Below, in pieces: positions 16,928-25,528 of a stretch of DNA of 36,648 nucleotides. Position 1 is the first letter of the stretch, and the number at the start of each line of letters is the position of its first letter. The notes under the pieces were generated by a model, which was not told where the DNA came from, ran no database searches, and saw only the letters and a program-made list of their open reading frames with translations. The translations under genes and the position numbers were made by a program. Origin of the DNA: Ahrensia sp. GTDB lineage: Bacteria; Pseudomonadota; Alphaproteobacteria; Rhizobiales; Rhizobiaceae. Where the stretch lies: assembly GCA_003233475.1 (NCBI GenBank), contig QILU01000179.1, positions 1 to 36,648 on the forward strand. The letters are read 5' to 3'.

Positions 16928-18229
16928 TCATTTTGTTTCCCTGAAACTCATCTCTATGCGCCCAGCCTTTGAATGTTTTACTACTTCTTTCAGTGGCACC
17001 AAAAATCGGCGTTCCGGATGAACCGATAGTCTCTTTTTCCATAGGCATTCCTCACCATCATGAGCCTCAAGCACGCCCGTGGCAGGGCGTACAAATCTGA
17101 GTTGCAGATGTTCCATTCCGGTTTGATCAAGAGGTAAGGCAATCTTTTGCGGCATGGTGAGTTTGATCAACGGATCATTGCTAGTGATTGACAATTCACC
17201 GACCAATTTTGGCAAACCACTATTCAAATCCTGCGCCACCCATGCTCCGCACTGCAATCCTTCTTTCCAACACCATCCGGCGGTTTCAACCGGTCTTAGA
17301 ATATTGCCTGTTGCAAAGTATGCCGGGTCTGAACACCGCCCAAATTGATCAACCACCGGACCTCCGGTTGCGAGGTCAACCTGTAAATGACCGCAAAGGG
17401 CAAGGTTGGACTCTGGTGTAAAGCGGCCGGTCAGTATTACCCCATCGCATTCAATTTCACTTTGAACGCCATTTGCCTGCTCGATCTGCACCGCTTTAAT
17501 ATTTTCCTCCCCTTCGATGGAAACTATCCGCGTACCAAGATGAAGCGGAAGCCCAAAAACTCCTGGAGCAAAACGCAGGCCTGTTCGAAAAGGAATATCC
17601 ATGAGGTTTGGAAAAAATGAATAGGGCCATCGGGCTACAACTTGATCGCTCTCCTCGATCATCGCCACAGGACTGATTTTCGCATGTCGGCATGTCATTA
17701 TGGATGAAAACGACACCAGCTCAGTTCCAACAATTACCGGGCGATTGAAAGGCTTTTGATTTTTCAGATAAATCATGGATTGCAGGGTGCCGGTGTTGAC
17801 CACTCCCGGCGCACGGCTTCCCGAAATCAAACGGGCTGAGCGCGGCATTTCGCGCACCCCAGTGGCGTAAATAACCCGACGGGGACTGATTTCCTGAACT
17901 CCACGGTTGCTTGTTATCAACAATTTACCCGCTGCACGGGCTTCAACAACGGTGGTTTGAGTATGAATCTCCACGCCGGCCTCGCGCGCCACTTCAACCA
18001 GCTTCCGGGAATATTTCGGGCCGTTCATAACCCTATTGAATTCAGCTATGCCAAAAGGAGGATGACCACAATGGCGGGGAACTCCTCCGGCTTCCGGCTC
18101 ACGCTCCAACACCACAACGCGCGAAACTCTCCGACGCTTTAATTCGCTCGCTGCCGACAATCCAGCTGGACCTCCGCCAATAACAGCAACATCAATTGGC
18201 GCAGAATTCTCATCAAGATCATCCATCAT
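16928..18229 (-). CDS. NAD(P)/FAD-dependent oxidoreductase, partner of a BFD-type flavoprotein
   Basis: This flavoprotein of 433 residues has GGGPAGLSAA near residue 17, a second nucleotide-binding region around RPVIVGTELVS, the YATGVRE motif and a late GDG-like segment (YFATGNILRP). It ends with a small beta-rich extension unlike plain ferredoxin reductases. It resembles the second subunit of the proteobacterial octopine/nopaline oxidase and TM1433-like sets, in which a GlpA-like flavoprotein with a BFD domain works with a reductase of this type. It overlaps the upstream gene by 11 bases, so the two proteins are probably made together and form a complex. The ATG at 18229 was chosen; a TTG precedes it. 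Substrate unknown. Confidence 0.83.
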   Translation of the reverse strand: MMDDLDENSAPIDVAVIGGGPAGLSAASELKRRRVSRVVVLEREPEAGGVPRHCGHPPFGIAEFNRVMNGPKYSRKLVEVAREAGVEIHTQTTVVEARAAGKLLITSNRGVQEISPRRVIYATGVREMPRSARLISGSRAPGVVNTGTLQSMIYLKNQKPFNRPVIVGTELVSFSSIMTCRHAKISPVAMIEESDQVVARWPYSFFPNLMDIPFRTGLRFAPGVFGLPLHLGTRIVSIEGEENIKAVQIEQANGVQSEIECDGVILTGRFTPESNLALCGHLQVDLATGGPVVDQFGRCSDPAYFATGNILRPVETAGWCWKEGLQCGAWVAQDLNSGLPKLVGELSITSNDPLIKLTMPQKIALPLDQTGMEHLQLRFVRPATGVLEAHDGEECLWKKRLSVHPERRFLVPLKEVVKHSKAGRIEMSFRETK

Positions 18230-19652
18230 CAAACCCGCTCACCATTGGTGTTTTGAAATGACCTGCTGTCAATTCTGCCAATCGGGCCGAGCAATAAAAT
18301 CCCTGACAGCGCCCCATAGTAACCCGCGTTTGCCGTTTTAAACCGGATAATGAACAGGCTCTAAGCGGTCCCTCCAGGGCCTCGCTAATCTCGCGCGAGG
18401 TTACCAATTCGCAGTGACAAACAATTTCTCCGTGGTCTTGACGTTGCCAATCCCGCATTTCCCCTTGGGCAAGAACAGGCACGTTCGGAATGAGAGGATC
18501 AGCAATCGGCGCATGTTTTTCCCCCAGCTTTTGGTAAAGCTCAAACACATAACGCGCGATACCCAAAGCGCTGCTTAATCCGGTGGAGCGGATGCCCCCG
18601 ACCCCTATCCAGTTTTTTTCCGCTCTTGCTTCAATCTGATAATCCTTAAATTCTGTTGCCGGGCGCAGGCCCGCATAAACCGCCGTAACCGGGATTTTGT
18701 TCAGCCCCGGAATTTTTGAAATACCCGCAGCGATCAGATTTTTGAGAGCCTCTTCATCGGTTGAAACATCCGATCTACTCTCCTGATCTTCAGCCGTCGG
18801 GCCCACAAGAACATTCCCGAATATGGTTTTACAAACCACCACCCCTTTGGTTCGCGATGTGGGGACGGGAAGAATTATCGAGTTGATCAGTTTTGACGCC
18901 GCCTTATCGAACACCACAAACTGCCCTTTTCGCGGGACGATTTTGTAATTGGAATTTCCCAGTAAGATTGTTTCCAACCTGTCGCCATACAGTCCAGCGC
19001 AATTGATGATGTATTTTGCTTCAAGCGAGCCTTTTGATGTTTGTAGCCGCCACCGGTCATTGCCAAACTCGCCCCCGGTTACTTCACAATTCAAAAATAC
19101 CTGCCCGCCATTCATCAAAGACTGGCGCAAATAGGCATAGGGCGCTGACCAGGGGTCGATAATGCCCTCGCCGGGAACCAAAAGCGCTGCTTTGGCATTG
19201 GTTGATAAATTGGGCTCTGCGCGGATAAGCTCTTTGGCGCTGATCAGCTTAATATCTGCAACGCCGTTGGCCGTGGCTTGATCTGCAATTGCCGCAAGTT
19301 TTGCCTGCTCTTTGTCGCTCCAGGCAACCACATGGGCCGAGGTGTTTTCCAGCGGTAATCCCAGTTTTTTGTGAATTTTCTGATACTCACGATACCCCTG
19401 GCGGATACATGAAAGCTCCACTGAACCCGGCGGCGCATCAAACCCGGTATGCAATATTGCGCTGTTGGCCTTGCTGGCACCATCAAGAATATCCGCGGCT
19501 TTTTCCACCACCGCCACATGGGCTCCCTGCAAGGTAAAATTACGGGCCATCGCACAACCCACCACCCCGGCACCAACGATTATTATATCAAACACATCGT
19601 CGCTAAGGGAAGCTGATTGAATTTGTTCCGGGCCGGTGTTCAAAATCTGCAC
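18219..19652 (-). CDS. GlpA/LhgO-like FAD oxidoreductase with C-terminal BFD [2Fe-2S] domain
   Basis: The product is about 477 residues. A DAO domain starts with FDIIIVGAGVVG and continues with the family's SKANSAILHTGFDA segment; GGIRSTGLSSALGIA closes it. A BFD-like [2Fe-2S] domain follows, with CHC and GRCQGFYC giving four cysteines. This domain order is that of GlpA-type and TM1432-type dehydrogenases of hydroxy acids or polyol phosphates. The start is uncertain: there is no in-frame ATG. A GTG at 19652 is used here; a GTG at 19595 would begin exactly at the FAD strand; an upstream TTG at 19769 lies beyond a TATATA box and is unlikely. Substrate is unknown; the downstream TRAP operon may import it. 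Confidence 0.82.
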   Translation of the reverse strand: MQILNTGPEQIQSASLSDDVFDIIIVGAGVVGCAMARNFTLQGAHVAVVEKAADILDGASKANSAILHTGFDAPPGSVELSCIRQGYREYQKIHKKLGLPLENTSAHVVAWSDKEQAKLAAIADQATANGVADIKLISAKELIRAEPNLSTNAKAALLVPGEGIIDPWSAPYAYLRQSLMNGGQVFLNCEVTGGEFGNDRWRLQTSKGSLEAKYIINCAGLYGDRLETILLGNSNYKIVPRKGQFVVFDKAASKLINSIILPVPTSRTKGVVVCKTIFGNVLVGPTAEDQESRSDVSTDEEALKNLIAAGISKIPGLNKIPVTAVYAGLRPATEFKDYQIEARAEKNWIGVGGIRSTGLSSALGIARYVFELYQKLGEKHAPIADPLIPNVPVLAQGEMRDWQRQDHGEIVCHCELVTSREISEALEGPLRACSLSGLKRQTRVTMGRCQGFYCSARLAELTAGHFKTPMVSGFDDG

Positions 19653-19913
19653 CCCATGTCTCTGGGTAGTACCTAAGGAATTTGGTAGCGGGAAACCGTT
19701 ACCGCCTGTCACCCCCGACTGACAGTACAGCAATATTTGTGTTCGATATATAGTACGTTGTGCTGGCAATGCTCGCCAGTCATCCCGCGCGATTAAAATC
19801 AGATAGGTTTATCGATCGGCTTTATGCGATTGCACCTTTTACATCGGGATAGAGATTTGCCTGGTTTATTTGAAGCATACCGGTCAAATTTTTCACCATG
19901 GTCGAAATGCCCT

Positions 19914-20750
19914 CTAACGCAGATCCTTCATTTCAACAAAATCCATGTCTGTGAAATCCTGATTGTCGCCGGCCATTGACCAGATAAAACTGTATCGACC
20001 GGTGCCGGCGCCGCTATGAATTGACCAGCCGGGAGACAGGATGGCCTGCTCGTTGGCGACAACAATATGGCGGGTTTCGTTCGGCTGCCCCATCAGATGG
20101 AACACGCGGGTATCCTCATGCATATCAAAATACAGATACACTTCCGAGCGGCGATCATGGGTGTGGGCGGGCATCGTATTCCAGATACTGCCGTCTTGGA
20201 TTGTTGTAATTCCCATGACCAGTTGGCAGCTGTCACAAATATCAGGATGAATGTACTGACGAAGTGATCGCACATTAGCTTCGGATTGTGTGCCCAGTTC
20301 AACAAGGTTGGCGCCTTGCGCTGTAATCTTTTGTACCTTGCAGGCACGATGTGCCGGTGTGCTTACAAAATAGAATTTGGCCGGGTTGCCAATGTCTAGG
20401 CTTTCGAACGCGACTTCTTTCACGCCTTTTGGAAGATAAAGGCAATCAGTTGTCTCCAAAACGTGCTCTTCCTTGTCTGCTTTTACTTTCCCTGTGCCAC
20501 CGACGTTGATTATTCCCATCTCGCGACGATCCAGAAAATTCTTTGAGCCAATCTGCTTGCTGGATTGCAATTTCAAAGAGCTTGTGGCGGGCATAACTCC
20601 GCCGACCACGGTCCGATCAAGATGACTATAGGTCATGGTAATTTCGCCTGTCACGAAAATATCGGTAATCAGATAGTTTCTGCGAAGTTCGACGGTATCA
20701 AATTTTTTTGTTTCTGTCGGGCTGGAGACCTGCCGGATATCGATAGACAT
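19914..20750 (-). CDS. kduI: 4-deoxy-L-threo-5-hexosulose-uronate ketol-isomerase (KduI)
   Basis: This 278-residue cupin enzyme converts 5-keto-4-deoxyuronate, formed from unsaturated uronates, to 3-deoxy-D-glycero-2,5-hexodiulosonate. The length equals the E. coli protein, and the zinc ligands fall at the same positions: His196 and His198 in PAHTHD, Glu203 and His245 in SIHSG. The ATG at 20750 (MSIDIRQ) was chosen; the TTG at 20762 is in frame but gives an unneeded extension. It follows the GntR regulator by only 33 bases on the same strand, so both are probably one operon. KduD, the next enzyme, is encoded in the divergent operon. Confidence 0.95.
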   Translation of the reverse strand: MSIDIRQVSSPTETKKFDTVELRRNYLITDIFVTGEITMTYSHLDRTVVGGVMPATSSLKLQSSKQIGSKNFLDRREMGIINVGGTGKVKADKEEHVLETTDCLYLPKGVKEVAFESLDIGNPAKFYFVSTPAHRACKVQKITAQGANLVELGTQSEANVRSLRQYIHPDICDSCQLVMGITTIQDGSIWNTMPAHTHDRRSEVYLYFDMHEDTRVFHLMGQPNETRHIVVANEQAILSPGWSIHSGAGTGRYSFIWSMAGDNQDFTDMDFVEMKDLR

Positions 20751-20783
20751 GGGAAATTCCAATTTCTTAAATGAGGCGTAGTG

Positions 20784-21572
20784 TCAAATATGAAGCAGAT
20801 TGTTCAAGTTTGTGTCGTGAATGAAATAGTCCGGATGTGCGTCAACCACATTTTCGATGTGAAACTGCAATCCGGTAAGATGGGTTTCGATCCCTGAATG
20901 GGCATCATCCGGATTTTGACGTTCAATGGCATTCACGACCGCTGCGTGTTCTTCGATTATCATACTCATCCTGCCGGGTTCGGGGAGGGTAAGACGTCTG
21001 AACCGATCCACCTGCAGTTTGATTTGTTTCACCATTTGCCAAAGACCAGGCAGGTTACCGGCGATTGCAATTTGTTCATGAAACTTTTCATCGGAATGAT
21101 GAAAATTTTCCATATCCTTTAGTTTTTCGAGCTCCCGTTGCCGTTCGATGTGAGCATGAAGTGCCAGGATTTGACTTTTTGTGGCCACCTGCGCAGCTGC
21201 ACGCGCTGTCGTGCCTTCCAACGCCCGGCGCGCAATCAGCGCTTCAGGTAGGCTGGATATCGGGATACGCCCGACAAAAGTCCCCGATTTGGGGACAACC
21301 TCAACGAGCTTCTCACGAGCCAGCCTGAGAATGGCCTCTCGAACGGGAGTTCGACTGATACCCTCCTGCTCTGCCACCTCCTGCTCAGAGATTGGTGAGC
21401 CGGGTCGCAATTCCAGAGAAAGTATTTGAGAGCGAAGCTTGCGATACTGCATTTCAGAAAGTGTCGGTATTGAACTTTCCTGAAACATCGCCTGTTCTGA
21501 AGGAGCGGCATTCGGTGCTCTTTTTCTACGCATCAATTCATTCGCCCCCGGGTCGATCATCGCCACTATCAT
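20784..21572 (-). CDS. GntR-family regulator with FCD domain, likely of uronate catabolism
   Basis: The product is 262 residues, with a winged helix-turn-helix at about 40-105 (SEQEVAEQEGISRTPVREAILRLAREKLVEVVPKSGTFV) and an FCD effector domain behind it, with acidic and histidine residues (DEKFHEQ, EEHAAVV, ETHLTG) that may hold a metal as in other FCD proteins. It is encoded first in an operon with kduI and divergent from the uronate TRAP operon, and should repress both until a uronate intermediate binds. The first about 38 residues are poorly structured; the ATG at 21572 has GGTGG 6 bases upstream, but a start at 21533 is also possible. Confidence 0.88.
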   Translation of the reverse strand: MIVAMIDPGANELMRRKRAPNAAPSEQAMFQESSIPTLSEMQYRKLRSQILSLELRPGSPISEQEVAEQEGISRTPVREAILRLAREKLVEVVPKSGTFVGRIPISSLPEALIARRALEGTTARAAAQVATKSQILALHAHIERQRELEKLKDMENFHHSDEKFHEQIAIAGNLPGLWQMVKQIKLQVDRFRRLTLPEPGRMSMIIEEHAAVVNAIERQNPDDAHSGIETHLTGLQFHIENVVDAHPDYFIHDTNLNNLLHI

Positions 21573-21666
21573 TTTATACCACCATTTATCACTTGATGTT
21601 CATTTCCTGCAATGCAGATTTTCCATGGAAATTTCATTTTGAGTCTTGTGGGCTTGCAATTATCAG

Positions 21667-21693
21667 TAACTTGTATATTAGATATATTAGTTA
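21667..21693. promoter_or_regulatory. 27-bp imperfect palindrome, candidate GntR operator
   Basis: Two 12-base arms (left TAACTTGTATAT, right ATATATTAGTTA) surround a TAG centre and match at 10 of 12 positions. It lies 84 bases upstream of the uronate dctP start and about 95 upstream of the GntR start, in the only shared control region. AT-rich near-palindromes of this kind are usual for FCD-type GntR regulators. Confidence 0.55.
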
Positions 21694-21777
21694 GCGTCAA
21701 CCTTGGTATTTATTTCCTTGAGCGGCGTTGATGATCTTAATGCCCGATTCAACGGGTCAATTGAAAGGGAGAGAGAA

Positions 21778-22749
21778 ATGTCATTTCGAAAATTTATTGC
21801 TGCGGCTGTTGTAGGCAGCATTGCTTTGCTTGGAGCAACCGGAGCTTTTGCCCAAACAACTCTAAAGTGGGCGCATGTCTATGAATCAGGGTCAGCTTAT
21901 CATAAAGCGGCGGAGTGGGCAGCGGATGAGGTTGCGCGTCTGACCAAAGACCGTGTTAAGATCAATGTGTTTCCAGCTTCCACACTGGGTAAAGAAGTCG
22001 AAATCAACGAAGGCCTCGGAATAGGCGCCGTCGATATTATCTATACGGGTCCGAGTTTTGTAGAGCGCTATTACGGTCCGATCGCGATTTCCGATTACCC
22101 GTTTATCATGCGTGGCTATGATCACTGGCTTTCCTACCGCGGCAGTGATCTGTTCAAGGAACTTTCCACAGGCTACAATAATGCGACTGGTAATCAGGTA
22201 CTTGGGCTCGTTTATTACGGTCAACGCCACGTCACTTCGAACAAACCGATACTCACTCCAGCAGACATGAAGGGTCTGAAAATCCGTGTGCCAAATTCGC
22301 CGCTAATGCTGATGTTCCCGAACGCTGTAGGAGCGAACCCGACGCCGATGGCATTCTCTGAAGTTTACCTGGCACTTCAGCAGGGGGTTGTTGATGCACA
22401 GGAAAATCCTCTGCCGACGATCCAGTTCAAAAAATTCTACGAGGTTCAGTCCAACATCAATCTGACAGGTCACATCTTGAATTCATTGCTTGTGATCGCA
22501 TCCAATGACGCATTAAGCCGCATTGGTGACGATGCAGCTGTCGTGCGTAAAGTTCTTGACGCCGCAGCACTTCGTGTCTCCAAAGAGATATATCAATCCG
22601 AACAGGATCTTGTCGCCTGGTTCCGAGAAAAGGGAATTACTGTCAACGAAGTGGACAAAAAACCATTTCAAGACGCGGTTCGACCCTTGTTGACCGGTAA
22701 GGGTGTTCCGTACACGATGGAACAATTCGAGCGCCTGGGAAAATTGTAG
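21778..22749 (+). CDS. dctP: TRAP transporter solute-binding protein, uronate cluster (DctP family)
   Basis: This 323-residue exported protein has a Sec signal (MSFRKFIAAAVVGSIALLGA, cleavage after AFA at residue 25). The mature part carries the DctP carboxylate-binding arginine at about 170 (GLKIRVPNS), the NPTPMAFSEVYLALQQGVVDAQENP segment and a C-terminal helical part. This branch commonly binds hexuronates. The ATG at 21778 has GGGAGAG directly upstream; an earlier in-frame start would add 25 residues before the signal peptide. It leads the operon dctP-dctQ-dctM-kduD-kdgK. Ligand by context: a saturated or unsaturated uronate. Confidence 0.94.
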   Translation: MSFRKFIAAAVVGSIALLGATGAFAQTTLKWAHVYESGSAYHKAAEWAADEVARLTKDRVKINVFPASTLGKEVEINEGLGIGAVDIIYTGPSFVERYYGPIAISDYPFIMRGYDHWLSYRGSDLFKELSTGYNNATGNQVLGLVYYGQRHVTSNKPILTPADMKGLKIRVPNSPLMLMFPNAVGANPTPMAFSEVYLALQQGVVDAQENPLPTIQFKKFYEVQSNINLTGHILNSLLVIASNDALSRIGDDAAVVRKVLDAAALRVSKEIYQSEQDLVAWFREKGITVNEVDKKPFQDAVRPLLTGKGVPYTMEQFERLGKL

Positions 22750-22772
22750 TATAGCATCTTTGTGGATTTGCC

Positions 22773-23351
22773 ATGAACGAAACCAAAACCAACGAAGGAC
22801 GCGCACCCGGTGCGCGTCCTGAAGTTGAGTTCGCAGATGCAGAAACTGATATTTCTGATTTTGCTATCGTCGATCTGCCCGGTCTGATTGCCCTTTGGGG
22901 TCTTGCACTGATCGTATTCCTCCAGTTCTTCACCCGTTATGTTCTGAATGACAGTCTTGCCTGGACCGAAGAAATTGCCCGATATGTTCTGATCATCGTT
23001 GCCTATTTCGGAGCAGTATCTGTGACCCGCAAAGGCACTCACATATTTCTGGAATTTTTCTATCGATACCTGTCGCCAATAGTCGGCAAATGGCTTGCTG
23101 TCGCCATGGAGTTTATATCGATGGTACTTTACGGCTATCTCGCCTTTCTGGCAGTGATACTGGCGCAGAAAACACGAACAAAAATGGCCTCGGTCGAAAT
23201 TCCAAAAAGCCTTCTTTATTGGCTTGTGGCTTTCGCCCTGGCGGCTATGGCCATTTATTCAGTTTACTGGCTTATTCGAAAAATCCGCCAATCCCCCGAT
23301 GATGTTTTGCGGGAAATTGAAGAGCATTCCCTCGACGAAATCGCTGATTGA
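22773..23351 (+). CDS. dctQ: TRAP transporter small permease subunit, uronate cluster (DctQ family)
   Basis: This 192-residue protein has about 33 hydrophilic residues, then four hydrophobic segments starting with LPGLIALWGLALIVFLQFF. The segment RYVLNDSLAWTEEIARYVLIIVAYFGAV is characteristic of DctQ. A perfect 23-base palindrome at 22797-22819 lies within codons 9-16 (GRAPGARP); either it is a regulatory stem-loop inside the coding region or the true start is further downstream. The gene begins 23 bases after dctP and ends 16 bases before dctM. Confidence 0.9.
   Translation: MNETKTNEGRAPGARPEVEFADAETDISDFAIVDLPGLIALWGLALIVFLQFFTRYVLNDSLAWTEEIARYVLIIVAYFGAVSVTRKGTHIFLEFFYRYLSPIVGKWLAVAMEFISMVLYGYLAFLAVILAQKTRTKMASVEIPKSLLYWLVAFALAAMAIYSVYWLIRKIRQSPDDVLREIEEHSLDEIAD
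22797..22819 (+). promoter_or_regulatory. Perfect palindrome in the 5' end of the uronate dctQ
   Basis: GGACGCGCACC and GGTGCGCGTCC flank a single C. As RNA it forms a very stable GC-rich stem 47 bases after the dctP stop. No T-run follows, so it is more likely an RNA-processing or 3'-end-protecting structure than a terminator. It stands at the same place, between binding-protein and permease genes, as terminators in two other transporter operons here. Confidence 0.5.
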
Positions 23352-23367
23352 TCGGACACAATCGCCT

Positions 23368-24658
23368 ATGGCCCTTTTTCTTCTTTTTGGTCTACTGTTC
23401 CTGTTGTTGTTTGCCGGGGCACCGGTCGCGGTCGCCCTTGGTGTGTCATCGCTGGTCTTTATAATTATCGACGGGCTTCCCAGCGTTGTTGTGTTGCACA
23501 ACATGGTGAATGGAATCAACTCTTTCCCGCTCATTGCCGTGCCGTTTTTTATCATGGCCGGACATCTGATGAACACGGCAGGCATCACGACAAAAATTTT
23601 TGCTTTTGCCCGCGCTACAGTGGGTTGGATGTACGGTGGGCTTGGTCATGTTAATGTCGGTGCCAGCGTGATTTTCGCAGGCATGTCGGGTGCCGCTGTT
23701 GCCGATGCCGGTGGCCTTGGAAACATTGAAATCAAAGCCATGCGTGATGCTGGATATGATACTGATTTTTCGGTTGGCATTACCGCCGCCTCTTCAACAA
23801 TTGGTCCAATCATCCCGCCGTCACTGCCTTTGGTTGTCTATGGCGTTATCGCTAATACCTCGATCGGCCAGCTTTTTGCCGCCGGGTTGATCCCCGGCAT
23901 GCTGATGGCATTTTCATTAATGGTAATGGTGGCGTTCTACGCTAAAATTCGTAATTACCCCCGAGATGATCGCTTCAGCCCGAAACTGTTCCTGCACACG
24001 CTCTGGCACGCCATTCTGCCGTTGTTTACACCACTCATCATAGTAGGCGGCATTTTGACTGGCATCTTTACACCAACCGAAGCGGCCATTGCTGCTGTAG
24101 CCTACTCATTATTTTTGGGCGTTGTAGTTTATCGCACGCTTGATTTAAGAAGAATTTTGCGGGTATCCATTGATACGGTTGATACAACCGCATCGATTAT
24201 GATGATTGTCGCCGCATCAGCTATTTTTGCCTGGATATTGACCGCCAATCAGGTCGCAGAGATGTTTGCCGGAGAGTTGTTGGGCTTCACAGACAATCGC
24301 GTTGCGATCTTGCTGATTATCATGCTGATTTATCATGCTGATTGTACTGATTGTTGGTTGTTTCATGGAAACTCTGGCCGCGATCACCATTTTAACCCCG
24401 GTTCTGCTCCCGGTTGCGGTGCAAATTGGCGTCGATCCGGTGCATTTTGGTATTATCCTTATTCTCAATTTGATGATCGGTCTGCTGACACCGCCGGTTG
24501 GTCTGGTTCTTTATGTGTTGTCCAAAGTATCGGATGTTCCTTTCGAACGATGTGTAACCGCGACCGCACCTTTCCTGGTCCCGCTTGTTCTTGTTCTTTT
24601 TCTACTTACCTTCGTTCCGCAACTGTCCATGTGGTTGCCGACGATGCTTTATCGATGA
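23368..24658 (+). pseudogene. dctM: TRAP transporter large permease (DctM), frameshifted by a 13-bp tandem duplication
   Basis: The frame beginning MALFLLFGLLFLLLF at 23368 reads as a normal DctM (AGMSGAAVADAGGLGNIEIKA-like motif, IGPIIPPSLPLVVYGV) up to about codon 317. There the 13 bases TTATCATGCTGAT at 24317-24329 are repeated exactly at 24330-24342, shifting the frame; the shifted frame runs as nonsense to a stop at 24687. The true C terminus continues in another frame from 24343 (LIVGCFMETLAAITILTP, to LSMWLPTMLYR) and stops at 24658. Removing one repeat copy restores a 425-residue protein with no other change. The lesion is therefore recent, or an assembly error. If real, the uronate transporter is inactive unless slippage corrects it. 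Confidence 0.9.
24317..24342 (+). repeat. Exact 13-bp tandem duplication inside dctM
   Basis: TTATCATGCTGAT occurs twice head to tail (24317-24329 and 24330-24342). Thirteen is not a multiple of three, so the reading frame is lost here. Confidence 0.95.
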
Positions 24659-24708
24659 TCGGTGGCCAAGAACCAGCATTGGTGTAATTACAATAAAAAG
24701 GGCAAAAT

Positions 24709-25479
24709 ATGAGCTTTATCAAGAACTTTGACCTCAGCGGCAAGACTGCGCTGGTAAGTGGTTGTAAACGTGGTATTGGCCGCGCCATGGCGGTGGCCCT
24801 TGCGCAAGCGGGGGCAGACATTATTGGCGTTAGTGCCACACTGGAGCGATCGGGAAGCGAAGTCGAGAAGGATGTGACCGCTCTTGGGCGCAGGTTCAAA
24901 GCCTATAGCTGTGACTTTTCAGACAGGGAGGCCTTGCTGAAATTCGCTGAACAAGCGCTGCATGACACGCCTCAAATTGATATTCTGATCAACAATGCCG
25001 GTACGATCAGGCGTGCGCCTGCGGTAGAACACAAGGATGATCTCTGGGATGAAGTCATTGAGGTCAATCTTTCATCGCAATTTCGTTTAACCCGCGAGAT
25101 CGGTAAATCGATGGTGGCGCAAGGTTCGGGAAAAATCATATTCATCGCTTCACTTTTGACATTTCAGGGTGGAATTAACGTACCCGGTTATGCCGCCTCC
25201 AAGGGAGGAATTGGTCAACTGACCAAAGCCTTTGCAAATGAGTGGGCCGCATCGGGGGTCAACGTAAATGCCATCGCACCAGGATACATTGCGACTGACA
25301 ATACGCAGGCGTTACAGGAGGATCCTGTTCGCTCCAAAGCCATTCTTGAGCGTATTCCTGCCGGACGTTGGGGAGCGCCTGGCGACTTTGCCGGGCCAGC
25401 GGTGTTTCTTTCATCATCGGCTTCAAATTATGTTCACGGCACGATATTGACGGTTGACGGTGGTTGGATGGCGCGCTGA
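24709..25479 (+). CDS. kduD: 2-dehydro-3-deoxy-D-gluconate 5-dehydrogenase (KduD), SDR family
   Basis: This 256-residue short-chain dehydrogenase reduces the KduI product to 2-keto-3-deoxygluconate with NAD(P)H. The cofactor motif SGCKRGIG is at residues 18-24, NNAG at 95-98, Ser148, Tyr161 and Lys165 form the catalytic set, and PGYIATDNT follows as in KduD. An AAAGGGC site precedes the ATG by about 7 bases. It starts 50 bases after the intact-frame end of dctM. The pairing with kduI across the divergent promoter supports the specific call over a generic SDR. Confidence 0.92.
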   Translation: MSFIKNFDLSGKTALVSGCKRGIGRAMAVALAQAGADIIGVSATLERSGSEVEKDVTALGRRFKAYSCDFSDREALLKFAEQALHDTPQIDILINNAGTIRRAPAVEHKDDLWDEVIEVNLSSQFRLTREIGKSMVAQGSGKIIFIASLLTFQGGINVPGYAASKGGIGQLTKAFANEWAASGVNVNAIAPGYIATDNTQALQEDPVRSKAILERIPAGRWGAPGDFAGPAVFLSSSASNYVHGTILTVDGGWMAR

Positions 25480-25528
25480 ATTGTTATAATTTGCCGACAG
25501 AAAAGAGCCGTAGCTCCGGGAAGTAATT

